Assembly (NCBI GenBank): GCA_963930645.1
Contig: OZ005655.1
Coordinates: 131,389,626 to 131,453,625 of the forward strand
Source of the DNA: Salticus scenicus
Taxonomy: Eukaryota > Arthropoda > Arachnida > Araneae > Salticidae
Direction: 5' to 3'
Length of the DNA: 64,000 bases
The position numbers were made by a program, and so were the translations under genes. Numbering within the stretch: position 1 is the first letter of the stretch; each line of letters opens with the position of its first letter. Below, piece after piece: positions 53,425 to 64,000 of the stretch. The notes under the pieces were generated by a model. It ran no database searches, was not told the origin of the DNA, and was given only the letters and a program-made list of their open reading frames with translations.

Positions 53425-54840
53425 ACATTATCTCTTAAATTGAAGTCGGGCTCACAAAACAAATAGTTATGTCTAGGTGGAGCAATAAGAAGTCTATCAA
53501 TATGAACTCTGAAAACCTTATTATCAGGTGCATGAATCTTTTAATGGAAAAGGAAACTGGGGAGTGTTTTTGAAGAACTATAAATGGACCAGAATACTTG
53601 GGTTTAAATTTATCTATTGATTTTAAGTATACAACATCATGAACAGCCACAGGCCTCAGTTTTGCACGTTTTTGAAAATTTTGATACCTTTTGTTTTGAT
53701 TGTCTATAATGTTAGAATATGCCTTGTTGTAGATTTTATCTAAGTCTTGTAATAATTTATATATGTCTACATTTTTATCTAAAAATGGTTGATTTATAAA
53801 TTGATCAAATGTATCAAAGATTAAAGACAGTTCCCTACCAAAATGAAGTAAGTTACGTGATAACAATATGGATGAATGTAATGAACCGCTATAAAGTGAT
53901 TTATGTATGGCCAATGAATTTTCAAAAGAATACCCTTCAGAAATTAAAGTATTAATTGAGTACTTTATAGATTTATTTACCCTCTCAGAAACTGAGTTAC
54001 TTTGGGGGTGAGTGACAGATGAATGTAGAATTTTTATGCCAAGTTTATCATTGAAAATATTATAAATATTTGATGTAAATTGTGTACCAAGATCTGATAA
54101 TATTACTGACGGTCTACCAAATGTTGTAAAGTAATTAAATAAACATTTAACTATTTTTGATGTAGAAGTGTCTTTCAATTGATATAATTCAATGCGTTCA
54201 GAAAAATGGTCAATCACAGTAAAACCTGAATGTCTGTCTATAAAAGGACCCACCAAATCGACACTAACAGTATGCCCTGGATGTGTTGGAGTATAGGTGG
54301 GTTGTAGAGGAGCAGGTGGTGTATTGCGATGTTTATTTTGCAGACATAAAGTACATGAAGCAACAAAATTTAAAGTGTCTGTGTACATACCCTTCCAATA
54401 ATATCTATTTGATAAAAATTCATATATTTTTGTCAAACCATAGTGAGAAAGATGTAAATAGTTAAAACTTTAGATTTTAAAGAATGTGGTACAACAATGA
54501 GATATGAAAAAGTATTATTATACAAATTTTCTTTTTTGTACACTAAAATTTTAAAATCCGGATGAATAAAAAAATTATCATTATTTTTTGAAAAACCTTT
54601 TCTTAAAATCTGTTTGTAAATAATTGATAATTTACGATCATTATTTTGTTCAGATACAAATGTATTGTTTGAAATTTCCAATTGTCATTCTCTATTGTCA
54701 TTATTACCAGAAAAAAGAAAATTACTGAATTGATTTTATTGCACAGACTGAGTAGAAGTGGAAATTGGATTAACTGAGTGTGTGTCATTTTGTACAATAG
54801 GAAGAGGTTGAGAACTGAATATTAATTCTGGATTTGTTTT
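53425..54840 (-). pseudogene. Ty3/gypsy-type integrase relic
   Basis: The zinc domain appears as SHYGLTKIYEFLSNRYYWKG with CTLCLQNK after it. The core has VSVDLVGPF (first Asp), VILSDLGTQFTS (second Asp) and NSVSERVNKSIK (the Glu), so the DDE triad is present. A C-terminal GPFIVLQKHSPVSF segment follows, then the frame is lost near 53530. A frameshift near 54440-54470 separates the N-terminal linker (54433-54681, continuing with stops to about 54840). No RT, gag or LTR was found nearby. The family differs from the gypsy element at 1-3823. Confidence 0.85.
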
Positions 54841-55965
54841 TAAATTCTGGTGGTTATTTGAGAAATCAGATCTTGATAAATAATCCGCTTAATATGTCTA
54901 TATATGTTAAACTCTACTTACCTGCAATTCCCCCCATAGACGTAATGTATTTCATTTCTCTTGGGTGTCCCTGTACACGAACCATTTGTTTCATCTCAAC
55001 GAAAAGCTTAGTGTAGAATCCCTATATGATATCCATTTAGAATACCAAGTTTGAATTTTCTGCTACCATTTGTTCTTGAGATATGCTGATAACAGGCAGA
55101 CACACAGACCAACCGCTAAAAACATGAATTTCGAATTCACGGTCCTCAAAGCCTGTAAATATATATTTAAAAAAAAAAAAAAAAAAAACTCACTTTTCGA
55201 AAATTTGACCCAAAAAACAATACTTTCTCTACTTTTTTTTTTTTTTTTTTTTTTTTTTAACGGTTAAGAGAAAGTAAAAATGATACACCGAAAATAATCT
55301 TATAATAAAAGCACATGTCTTACATTTTTTAAAATGCTTCCCAAATGCCTCTTACTGCTAAGTATAATATTAATTATTTATTGATTGTGAAGGATAAGAG
55401 GCATAATAGATAACAATCATGGCACTCCACTCACAAAAATTTATTCTTTTGCACAATTCTTTCTGAAATCTAGAAATATATGGCATTATTTGATATTTGA
55501 TATTCTGTTTACCTTCATATATGGACTTATAAACAATGTTCAGAAAACAAAAAATGAAGATTTTTCTAACGAGAACATATATTTTTTCTGTCCTTAGAAC
55601 TGTTGTAAGAACTATAGTATTTTAAATACATAAGGAAACTCTTCATTTATCGTCACCTGCAGTGAAATCGCATGTTATTATATGGGTAATATTATTACTA
55701 AAATTTCGCATTGCCTAATTTTTTTTTTTTTTTAAATGCCGTTTTCACATTTAGAAAATTCAAAACCACTAAACATATTCTTGTTTTCCAAAAGTTAATT
55801 TTTTTAATTTTTGTGGAAAAAAATAATAATTTTAACATCTGTGAATACTTTGAATAAAAAAAGAGGAATACAAAAAAAAAAAAAAAAAAAATCTGGAGTG
55901 ACTTCACTCGTTTTTCCGGACATTAAGTAATTAATGGTTGTATAAATAAATTAAAATAAGACAAG
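54841..55965. other. AT-rich DNA
   Basis: TGTCCCTGTACACGAACC near 54968 resembles the decayed repeats around 41.6-45.5 kb. Long A/T runs occur at 55173-55190, 55232-55258 and 55874-55891. No gene; the frames at 55070 and 55698 are built on those runs. Confidence 0.4.
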
Positions 55966-57062
55966 TCGTTAAATAAACAAAAGTGAAAAATATAATAGTG
56001 GGGTTGAGTATTTATCCCCATTGTTAAATTTTACGTTATCGCACTTCAAATAATTTGAGCCAAAGATCATAATATGATAAAGAATTTTTCGTGTTGTCCC
56101 TGTAAAAATTTATACAGTTCGTGTAACGGTGACTCGTAACAGGCGTATAAATTTTCATCTCAAGCGAATGAAGCATTTAGACACTACCGCGCTTTACAAA
56201 ATTTGGGCCAAGAGATCCTAATGATAAAGAATTTTTTTCTTTGTGTTCCTGTAAAAAAAAAAACTATAATTGCTAGATTCACCAAAATTTCTACAGTTTG
56301 TGTGACGGGGACATATAATATGTATGTGAATTTACAATTCAGGTGAATAAGGCGTTCAGACGCTATCGCACTTTATAGAATTTGGGCCCATGGGCCATAA
56401 TTATAACAATTTTTTGTTGTATCCCTGTAAAAAAAAAAAAAAAAAAAAAAAACTATAAGTGCTAGATCCACCGAAACCTATACAGTTCGTGCAACTGTAA
56501 TTAATAATATTTATATAAAATGTTTGCTCAATTGAATGAAGCGTTTAGACGCTATCGCAGATTTAAAAATTTGGTGCACTATTCCATATAATTTTTCTTT
56601 GTGTCTCTGTAAAAAAAAAAAATTATAAGTGCTAGATTCACCAAAATCTATACAGTTCGTGCAACTGTGACCTATAATATGTGTATATTTTTTTTCTCAA
56701 TTGAATAAGGCGTTTAGACGCTATCGCACTTTTAAAATTTGGTCCTGTAGGCCATATTAATAAAGAATTTTTCTTTGTGTCCCTGTAAAAGAACTATATG
56801 TGCTAGATTTACTAAAATCAATAGGGTTCGTGCTATGGTGAGTTATAACATACGTACCAACTTTCAGCTCATTAGAACAAAGCATTTATACGTTATCGTG
56901 TTCACTCACACATATAGACACACATACATGCACACATACATGCATCATCGTAAAAATAGCGAAAACTAACTCAGGGGACCTCAAAACGTATAGAAACATC
57001 AAAATATCAAAGTCGAATTTTTGTCATGATTACAATACTTCCCTTACATGTGTATGCTAGGA
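55966..57062 (-). mobile_element. Family E non-coding repeat, copy 2 (reversed, uninterrupted)
   Basis: It starts GTTAAATAAACAAAAGTGAA, the complement of the right end of 12340-14160. It contains five tandem units of 170-190 bp with TACAGTTCGTGCAACTG-type landmarks at about 56112, 56292, 56481, 56651 and 56821. An ACACATACA microsatellite (56915-56945) and GGGGACCTCAAAACGTATAG follow, and it ends at about 57062 with a weak hairpin. Non-coding. Confidence 0.7.
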
Positions 57063-57416
57063 AACTAAAAAGAAAATATTTGTGTTTAAGATCGAAGTAA
57101 AAATTTCTACAGCCTTACGCATGATACTATTGAAAAGGCATTTATGTATCAATTATATAAAATTATTATTATTTTTTTTTTTTCTTAAGAATAATTTTAA
57201 TTATTGTGAATATTTTGAATATTTTGAATGAGAAAATGAATGAATGAGAAGCAATGGATTCGACTGAAATTAAGTATACCTTTACATCGTCAATATGCAC
57301 ATTACAGTTCACTAAAATGTGATATATTAAAAAAATGGCATGATACAACTGAAAACACATTTTTAAGCATTTCTATTAGTAGCATACATTGTATCTGAAT
57401 ACTTTGTGCAAATATG
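57063..57416. other. AT-rich spacer
   Basis: No feature seen; the minus frame 57169-57360 starts from a T-run and is not a gene. Confidence 0.4.
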
Positions 57417-58052
57417 TACAGTCGGGGAAAAAAAAAACGCAACACTCGCTGTAATTTCGTTATTAATTGACGCAGGAACATCTAATAGACATAATTCAAC
57501 AGGAAATTAAAAGCACTTTCTGAATATGCCATCAAAGTTTCAATTAGGGGTCATCTACATATTAAAATGAGTGCTAACTTTGATTTTTTCAATAGCAACA
57601 CCCAGTTTTGACTTCATTTTCGAATTTCTGAGAGTCTGGCAGTGCGGAAAAGTATACTGTTTGTATACTTTGTCTTTAGTATTTAAAGAGTTATAATCAA
57701 AAATGTGTTAGGGGGTTATCTGTAAATGTAGAAAAATAAAATTAAGATCCTATAAGAAATGGAGAAAATTTTAAAGTTTCACACCGGAAATCTTTCTGGA
57801 AAAAAATAATTATAAAATTGCGTCTTTTCCAGTTTCTTAATTGTCCTAAATTCAATTTTTTAGATTTATATATACTTCAATACTTTTTTAGATAATCTTT
57901 CGTCTATTTAAATACATTATACTTGCGATTATTCCATACAGTACTCTTTGAAAAAAGTGCAATATCTTTCAAGTAAAAGTGTCTATTATAGCTGTACTGA
58001 TCACCAAAAAAGCTTAAATTTTCTTTCGTAGGTAACATAATAGACGAAATAA

Positions 58053-58094
<42 letters not shown>

Positions 58095-58374
58095 TGGCGT
58101 ATGGAAGGGGGGGGTTTGGGGGTTTAAACCCCCCCCCCCTTGACAAAATGTATGATAAGAAAAATTAGGCTGTTCCTGACATTTTTTTTCACATTTCAGG
58201 CAGAAAAAATGTATGGCAGCATAGAATGTTTTTTTCTACCCAGTGGTTTAAAATTATGACTAACTTTTTTTTTCATTACTCTGCGATAAACACTCCTGAA
58301 AATAACTAAACCACTTCATTTGCGCGGCGCGAAACATGTTTCCCCTGAAAACAATTCTCTGAAAGGATTTCACC

Positions 58375-58678
58375 TTTAAGTCCGGTTTCCACTACGGCTT
58401 TTTCGACGGCTTCTATTCAGAATCTTTTGATGTGGTCAGCCGCGCTCAAAACCCTCGAACGGCGTTGGAAGACCTGGTTCCAGCCCCCAGCTGAGATAAT
58501 TGATGGGCCAGAGGCAGATAGCTTTGTCAATTTTGCATGCTTTCCTTTGAAGTAACTGCGCAATCTGATAAAAAAAAGGTTACAACTGATGACAAGAAAT
58601 TTGGCTCTTTGTGTGCGGAGCGTGATTAATGGTTTTTTTGGACCTGGAAGCTCCAACTCTAGTGGAAACCGGCCTTTA
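58375..58678. mobile_element. Nested short TIR element (CCGGTTTCCACTA)
   Basis: GTCCGGTTTCCACTACGG at the left and CTAGTGGAAACCGGCC at the right are inverted, and TTTA occurs on both sides (58375-58378, 58675-58678). ~296 bp. The superfamily is not clear. The minus frame at 58417-58656 shows no known domain. Confidence 0.65.
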
Positions 58679-59029
58679 CGAGTTCATACTCAAGGACAAG
58701 AGGGGTCGTCCATATGGGGAAGGGGTGAACATTGAAGTAGTGACCTTGAAGGAGTGACCCAAACAATACCCCAACAGTAGAAGACATTTTAAATGAACTA
58801 GCGAAAACTTCTCGTCGATTAGACTTCGCTCTGTAAATAAGAAAATTCAATGAAATATTTTGCGCAACTATGTATTGAATTTTATGTTTTGTGTAGCAGT
58901 TTGTACAGGCTCTAAGTTATTCGTCGCTAATTAAAGATTTTTTAGTTTGATCTTCTAATTGGTGAGTTTGTTTTACTATTTTTCATTTTCTTACTCTTAT
59001 TTTCGGCAAGTAATTATGATATTTTAAAA

Positions 59030-59165
59030 GATTGTTAAACTTAATTAAAAATAAACTTAATTAAACTTAAATAAACTTAATTAAACCTAATTAAACTTAA
59101 ATAAACTTAATTCAACCTACTTAAACTTAAATAAACTTAATTAAACCTAATTAAACTTAATTAAA
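59030..59165 (+). repeat. Tandem repeat (TTAAACTTAAATAAAC)n
   Basis: About 130 bp of TTAATTAAACTTAAATAAAC and TTAATTAAACCTAA variants, with an 11-12-bp basic step and a ~40-bp higher period, inside the hAT-like element. Confidence 0.85.
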
Positions 59166-59385
59166 AATTCGGAAGGACGAACCCCCCCCTTGGAAAAATC
59201 CTGGATACGCCACTGTATATATATATACAACAACGCATAAACTAAACCTTTTTGGATAAATTATTGTAAGGGTTCATGAAGTAAATATTAAACAATTTTA
59301 ATCGCACTTACCAGTTTTTGGTCAGTTGAACTCTTTGGAACTGTACGATTCGTTTTATAATTTCTATGAAAATATATTTTCTTAA

Positions 59386-59698
59386 TTAACCCTTTCGCGA
59401 CTGCTGACGTAGATTCACACCATTTGAAAATCTGTAACTCTGTCAGTGGGCGTTTCTTTCGTAATTTGTGTGTTACATATTTCTTAAGTGTGTACCCAGT
59501 GTTCATATTTTTGCAATAAAATATACTACGGATAGAAATATAATGATTAGAAAGAATATAATTATAATATATATCCATTTGTAATATAATCGTGAATACA
59601 GAAAATTTGTTCTAAAATATTATAGTTTGAGAGTATAATGCCCGTAGGCGGGTCTTACTGTCAAAAAGACAAAATCCTGCGGACGCAAAAAGTGTTAA
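59386..59698. mobile_element. Possible piggyBac-like MITE remnant
   Basis: TTAA-CCCTTTCGCGACTGCTGACG at the left; the right ends CCTGCGGACGCAAAAAGTG-TTAA. The TTAA flanks and the left terminus fit piggyBac, but the two ends match poorly. The frame at 59288-59578 crosses the edge and is not assigned. Confidence 0.4.
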
Positions 59699-61003
59699 AA
59701 AATATTTATAAAAGTTAAAGTATGTTTTTAAAAATGTATAAAGTTAAAATATATTAATAAAATTTTAAAGACTAAAGTGTACTTAAAATAATATTCCTCC
59801 CCCTTACAAAATAAATAAATAAGTAAATAAATAAAATAAAATAAAGCAATATATGAAGCAAATGATTAACATTTTTTTAACTATGACGGTAGTTAAGAAA
59901 CGAGTTTACAAGTCTGTCTTGCATTCCAATTCTATTCGTTATTTATATTAGACAATTTCACATTAAACCTATTTTTCTATTTAAAACAGTAAACCCCGCC
60001 TATTTAGTTAATTTTTTTCTTCTGGTGTTCGTTTAAATGATTAAAAATTTATCACCAATTAATTGATGAGGTAAATACTACTTGTGCAAATTTTTGTCAA
60101 CATAAAATAAGGTGTTTAACACGAATACTCAATGTCACATTTACTTTTTTTTTTCTGTATTGTTTTGTTTTGAAGAACGATGAAGGCGGGGCTGGTCTTC
60201 TTTAGGAAATATGAATTCTTGATGCTAACACTAATGTCTAAAAATCATCATTTTTGTTTCATTTCTTTGCGCTTGACGTCGTTGTTATATAATTTGACCC
60301 GTAAATAAAAAATAAAAATATTTTGTTTAATTTTCTTTGTTATTTTTTAAAGATTTGATTCGTTATCTCATGCAAAATAAGAGACGGCCCCCTAAACCAC
60401 TCTAAAAGAAAGATTTATTTATATCTCGAAAACTAATAACTGGAATGAGCTGCAAATTTGCACACCCATATTTTTCAACATTATTATTCATTATATGTAA
60501 AAATTAATATAGGTCATAATTCATAATTTTTATGAATATGAATTTATTAATAATTTTCAGAATGAAAAATATTTTTCAGAATCAAAAGTAATGATGGATT
60601 ATGTTTGGGTTTCTTCACTGAATCTCGTAAAAAAAAAATTATATCGATCAAGTTACTTTTTGTGAAGATATTAATAAAAGTTTGAAATATGAATTTAACA
60701 TTAGCGCCTTCAAACTTTGAACGCTTATAACTCTGTGAAAAAATAAGTAAAATATACAACTAATATACTTTTTCGCGTTGTCGCGATCCCAGGAATTCAA
60801 ATATAAAAGAAAAATGGGGCATTACCATTGAAAAAATCAAAGTTGGTGAGCGTTTTAATATGTAGACGACCCCCAATTCAAAATTTCAGTTCATTTTCTG
60901 AAACTACTCACAATTCCCCGTCGAATGATACCTATTACATTTTTCTACATCGATTAGCAACGAAGTTACGTTGAGTGTTGCGTTTTTTTTTTCCCCGACT
61001 GTA

Positions 61004-62778
61004 CATAAAATATTAATGCTGTTCATAAAATATTCTGCAGAAGACATGCATTATGCATCTAAACAGCGTGTATCTTTTTGTTTAATGCAATACAAAAATG
61101 CTAATATGCATTTTTAAGGTTCCGTCCGCAGATTAAAAAGCATTGGAATTCATATGTGTGTGTTTTTATACACAAATCGTTAATCCTTCACATACCATTT
61201 TCGGTGTTTTTCGTGTGGAATGACATCTGACAATTTTTTGATAAGCTAACAAATTATGTTAAATTTTTTTAAATAATTTAGAGGCAACTTTAAAAATAAT
61301 TAAAATGATTTTAGTATATTTAAATGATTAATAACATAGGTCTCTGTAATCATACTTTTTTTTTAACACTAAGTTGGGTGTCTCTAATGTGTTTTGATAC
61401 GCTGAATTTGAATTCAGAAATGCTTGCCTTTCTTTCCTAACATATAAGGTTTTTTCATAAAGTAATGATGAAGATCAAAAGAATTCATGCAGAGGCTGTA
61501 ACAAATTCGAAGCTATTTATTTATAAAATACGTTAAAGTAGGCTATTATTTGCACATTATCTTGTAAATGTGTTTCTTTACACAAAAACTCATTTTAGAT
61601 CTTTTTCTCTTGTGTATGGGGGAGGGATTCTCTATGCAGATCTCAACAATAATCTGCTAACATGTTAACATACCACCTGTCCTGTACCTGCTGTCTATTT
61701 CTTTTATGTTTTGATGAATTAGAGCTCTTCACTCACATCACCCAGATTTTCCAGTATATAACTTAGATGAGAATTGAAAAAGTGGAATTTAATCTCAAAA
61801 ATTCCAATTATTCGTCAAAACTGTACAAATTTTTGGATAGTTTTTCCCTAATCAGCATTCAAAAATACGTCAGAAAATACATTACTTTGAAGAAAAAAAT
61901 TTCATTGCAAACTTTTGTAATTTAATAAAATAAATATTAATAAAATCAAACTGAATAAATTTAAAACTATCATATTTATCTTATTCGTATTTACACACGT
62001 TACAGTTTTAATATAAGAATTCCTTGATAATTTCTGAAATTTCGTTGCCATTTTGATCATGGTTATCTCATAACATAAATATATTATTTAAAATCAAAAG
62101 AAAAAGAGCTGCTATAATACCTTATTCTTTTTTTTTTTTTTTTTTTTAATAAAAATTTTTAAGTACCGATTTTGATTATGCTTTATATATATATATATAT
62201 TTTTTTTTTTTCGCTGATTTATGGTTATATTACATTTTCTTCACATGCGATATTTCTTCTAAATTTTTCGCTCAAACTATTCAGATATATTACGAACTGT
62301 CAGTCGAAATACTTGAAATTGCGATTTCAATTGTTTTAGGACATTTTCTTTGATTTACTAAATTTTGTGAACTATACACAAGAAATAGACAATGTGCAGA
62401 GATAACCAAAAGCCATCGAATCAATTGCTTTTTATTTGATGTAATTGATAGACACACGTTTTTTAAAAACCTAATGTGAACACCCCCCTGCATTTATAAA
62501 ACAACAATTGATATAGTATACATATTGTTAGAAAAGCATTGTGAAATGAAGCATTATACCAGAAATGTTAATTCCGTCTCAAATTGACAAAAGGGCTTTT
62601 CAGATTTTGGCAACCCTAAACTACTATTGTCTGCCAAATTTGATCGAAAATCCCGCAAAATCGCCCAATTCATTACTAGTGCTGACCGCCGTTGAAGCCA
62701 ATGAAATGCTATTTCATTCTTAGTGCCTTTACAGTTATTTTCACTATAATAAATGCTCTAATAAAGGTGCCCCCCCCT
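61004..62778. other. AT-rich intergenic DNA
   Basis: T-runs at 62128-62148 and 62200-62211 and a (TA)n at 62186-62200. 62570-62760 is less AT-rich (…CCCGCAAAATCGCCCAATTC…, GCTGACCGCCGTTGAAGCC) but has no recognised identity. Confidence 0.4.
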
Positions 62779-63033
62779 CCAGTGGCCAAGCAGTTCTGCG
62801 CTCAAAGCTGGTAGATGGGAAGTGCCAGGTTCGATCCCAGGTCGTGCTCATTGACTTAGCCGTATGGAGTTTTATGTGGTTCTTTTTCGAAACTCACATA
62901 AGTACGAGCTAGGACTCCTTAGGAAGTCCCCCCCCCACCACCACCACCACACACACACGGAGGCACACCACTTCAGGTGCAGGACCTTGTGTAGTTAATC
63001 GGCCTTAATCTTGAACGCCTACTAAAGGAAAGA
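62779..63033 (+). repeat. tRNA-derived SINE
   Basis: A tRNA-like head carries an A-box-like TGGCCAAGCAG (62783-62793) and a perfect B box GGTTCGATCCC (62828-62838), the internal RNA polymerase III promoter. An unrelated body follows with a C-run and (ACC)n/(AC)n tract (62928-62960) and ends near ACTAAAGGAAAG. Confidence 0.75.
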
Positions 63034-63139
63034 AGTTTTGTACTTTGTAGCAATATTGTTGCAAAAAAAATTCACCACTTTCCTGAATCAAACTTGTTGT
63101 TGTGGAAAAAGTAGATGTACAGTTGAAGTGAAAACCGAC

Positions 63140-63330
63140 AGTATTTTTTTACTTCCACGTAGGTCAGACTTAGCGACACACTTGGTGAATCCGCATCAAA
63201 TTTGACAAATATTAGGTAGATCAAGATTACTAAAGTTTAGAAGCTCTAACTTTATTAGAAGCAGCGTTCATGATTTCTTTTTTTAGAACGATCTAAATAA
63301 TACTATTTTTTAACTCATAAAAAGCGCTCT
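63140..63330 (-). repeat. Possible family A-related end fragment
   Basis: TTTTACTTCCACGTAGGTCAG and, further in, AAAGTTTAGAAGCTCTAACT with TTTATTAGAAGC resemble the end and the 'AGCTCTATCTTTATTAGTTTC' part of family A. The match is short and uncertain. Confidence 0.3.
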
Positions 63331-63437
63331 TTTGGTATGAAACACAATGTTTGAATAAGTGTAACCCTTTCATTAGACGTTCGAAGAACGTTTCGGTCTT
63401 ACTTGGGATAAAGCCTACCTTATATATGTAGAGAAAT

Positions 63438-63438
<1 letters not shown>

Positions 63439-63515
<77 letters not shown>
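63439..63515. repeat. (CA)n(TA)n microsatellite
   Basis: About 24 CA units followed by about 13 TA units. The minus frame 63293-63556 runs through it and is not a gene. Confidence 0.95.
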
Positions 63516-63517
<2 letters not shown>

Positions 63518-63608
63518 CCCCTGATGACATTGGGAATTTAGGATGCCGACATTCATTTGATTTTATCTAATTATCTGGTTATTAATTTCCTCAATTTTGA
63601 TCCTTTTA

Positions 63609-64000
63609 TACAGGGTGACAAGAAATAACTTGGACGAAGTTTCAAACGAAATATCTGTAACTACCACTAAAGTTATAATATTTATTTCATTAAGTATTGA
63701 TCCTAGAAAGCTGCTAAACATGTGTAAGTAAGTTAGTTGTGATAACCATTATGGTTAACAAATAATATGCCATACTTGAATTACATAAGCAAGGAAAGAA
63801 ATAATGTGAAATTGTTCTACTATTGAAAGTGTCTAAGCAGACAGTTTTATACACAATCAAAAGGTTTAAAGAACTCGGACACGATGGTGACAGTCCAGGA
63901 AGAGGAGGAAAGCGCACAGTTAACACATCAAGAAACAGGAACGTTATCAAAAACCGAGTTCAACGAAATCCTAGGATTTCAATGAGAAAGGTTGCTAGAG
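63609..64000 (+). mobile_element. Mariner-type element, 5' end, cut by the window edge
   Basis: TA (63609-63610) is followed by CAGGGTGACAAGAAATAACT, a terminal repeat typical of mariner-like elements, about 140 bp before a transposase start. The rest lies outside the window. Confidence 0.75.
63751..64000 (+). pseudogene. Mariner-type transposase N-terminus, partial, two early stops
   Basis: The frame from 63751 reads MVNK-stop-YAILELHKQGKK-stop-CEIVLLLKVSKQTVLYTIKR, then FKELGHDGDSPGRGGKRTVN and VIKNRVQRNPRISMRKVAR up to the edge. It contains the first helix-turn-helix, the GRGGKRT linker (GRPR-like) and the start of the second helix-turn-helix of Tc1/mariner transposases. The stops are TAA at 63763-63765 and 63802-63804. 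The DDE/D domain would lie to the right. Confidence 0.75.

Larger units (their letters stand above)
58084..59223. mobile_element. hAT-like MITE inserted into a (TA)n tract
   Basis: The element 58092-59215 begins CAGTGGCGTATGGAAGGGG and ends CTGGATACGCCACTG, the hAT terminus type. The 8-bp flanks are both TATATATA (58084-58091, 59216-59223), consistent with the hAT target size but within a TA microsatellite. It contains a C-run, another nested MITE and a tandem repeat, and has no transposase. Confidence 0.8.
57417..61003. mobile_element. Long-TIR mariner-like element (3.6 kb) with nested insertions
   Basis: TA duplications (57417-57418, 61002-61003) flank CAGTCGGGGAAAAAAAAAAC and its complement. 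The inverted repeat continues imperfectly for ~160 bp through CGCAACACTC, GTCRTCTACATATTAAAA and AACTTTGATTTTTTCAATRG. No transposase is recognised; the interior holds a hAT-like element (58092-59215), a piggyBac-like MITE (59386-59698) and AT-rich filler. Confidence 0.8.

Noticed and set aside
53435..54681. Domesticated integrase gene (all three DDE residues present)
   Set aside because: A frameshift near the N-terminus, stops in the linker and loss of frame at the C-terminus argue for a decaying relic.
59030..59165. Telomere-like or CRISPR-like repeats
   Set aside because: The AT-rich 11-12-bp units are irregular, lack the TTAGG motif and sit inside a hAT-like element.
59288..59578. 96-codon minus-strand frame as a host gene
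   Set aside because: It straddles the edge of a piggyBac-like remnant within a larger element and shows no domain I can name.
63293..63556. 87-codon frame with a VCVCVC stretch
   Set aside because: It is a translation of the (CA)n(TA)n microsatellite.

Overview
This window is a stretch of repeat-dense, AT-rich eukaryotic DNA in which I recognise no intact host gene. The elements suggest an arthropod, most likely a spider or another arachnid. They include a Ty1/copia element primed by half of the initiator tRNA-Met, Ty3/gypsy elements, jockey-like LINEs, Penelope-like elements with GIY-YIG endonucleases, several Tc1/mariner, piggyBac and hAT derivatives, Helitron-type ends and tRNA-derived SINEs. 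The host assignment is an inference from element types and base composition.

Left third (1-25 kb). A Ty3/gypsy element on the minus strand (1-3823, its 3' LTR running off the left edge) has lost protease, RT and RNase H, so gag now runs in frame into integrase. Two full-length copies of one Ty1/copia family follow, both on the minus strand. Copy 1 (5598-10654, TSD CTTAC) is broken by frameshifts. Copy 2 (18191-23243, TSD TGGAT) keeps one 1370-codon gag-pol frame but has odd changes at the protease and RT motifs. Around them lie three copies of a ~1 kb non-coding family (A), a second family (E) carrying a nested TIR element with YY1-like motifs, and a Helitron 3' end.

Middle (25-45 kb). A piggyBac deletion derivative sits inside a larger TIR element. 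A piggyBac-type MITE follows, then a striking higher-order tandem array (30.65-35.73 kb): four units of exactly 1270 bp, each made of three ~363-bp monomers plus a pogo-like MITE fixed in one of them. It continues into three 228-bp units. Next come family D, a head-to-head Penelope palindrome, two mariner relics and an internally deleted LINE bounded by a 12-bp target site duplication.

Right third (45-64 kb). This part holds a degenerate mariner-type transposase, a foldback element, a second palindrome of Penelope ends, a jockey RT fragment next to a Helitron end, a reversed family D copy, a gypsy integrase relic, a reversed family E copy, and a 3.6-kb long-TIR mariner-like element with hAT-like and piggyBac-like insertions. 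A tRNA SINE and the start of a mariner element cut by the right edge complete the window.

The elements do not work together as a pathway. The layout is a record of successive insertion, nesting, deletion and tandem amplification. The most notable points are the higher-order array with an embedded MITE, the clustered bZIP/CRE-type sites in every copia LTR, the shared architecture of families A, D and E, and the deletion-derivative LINE.
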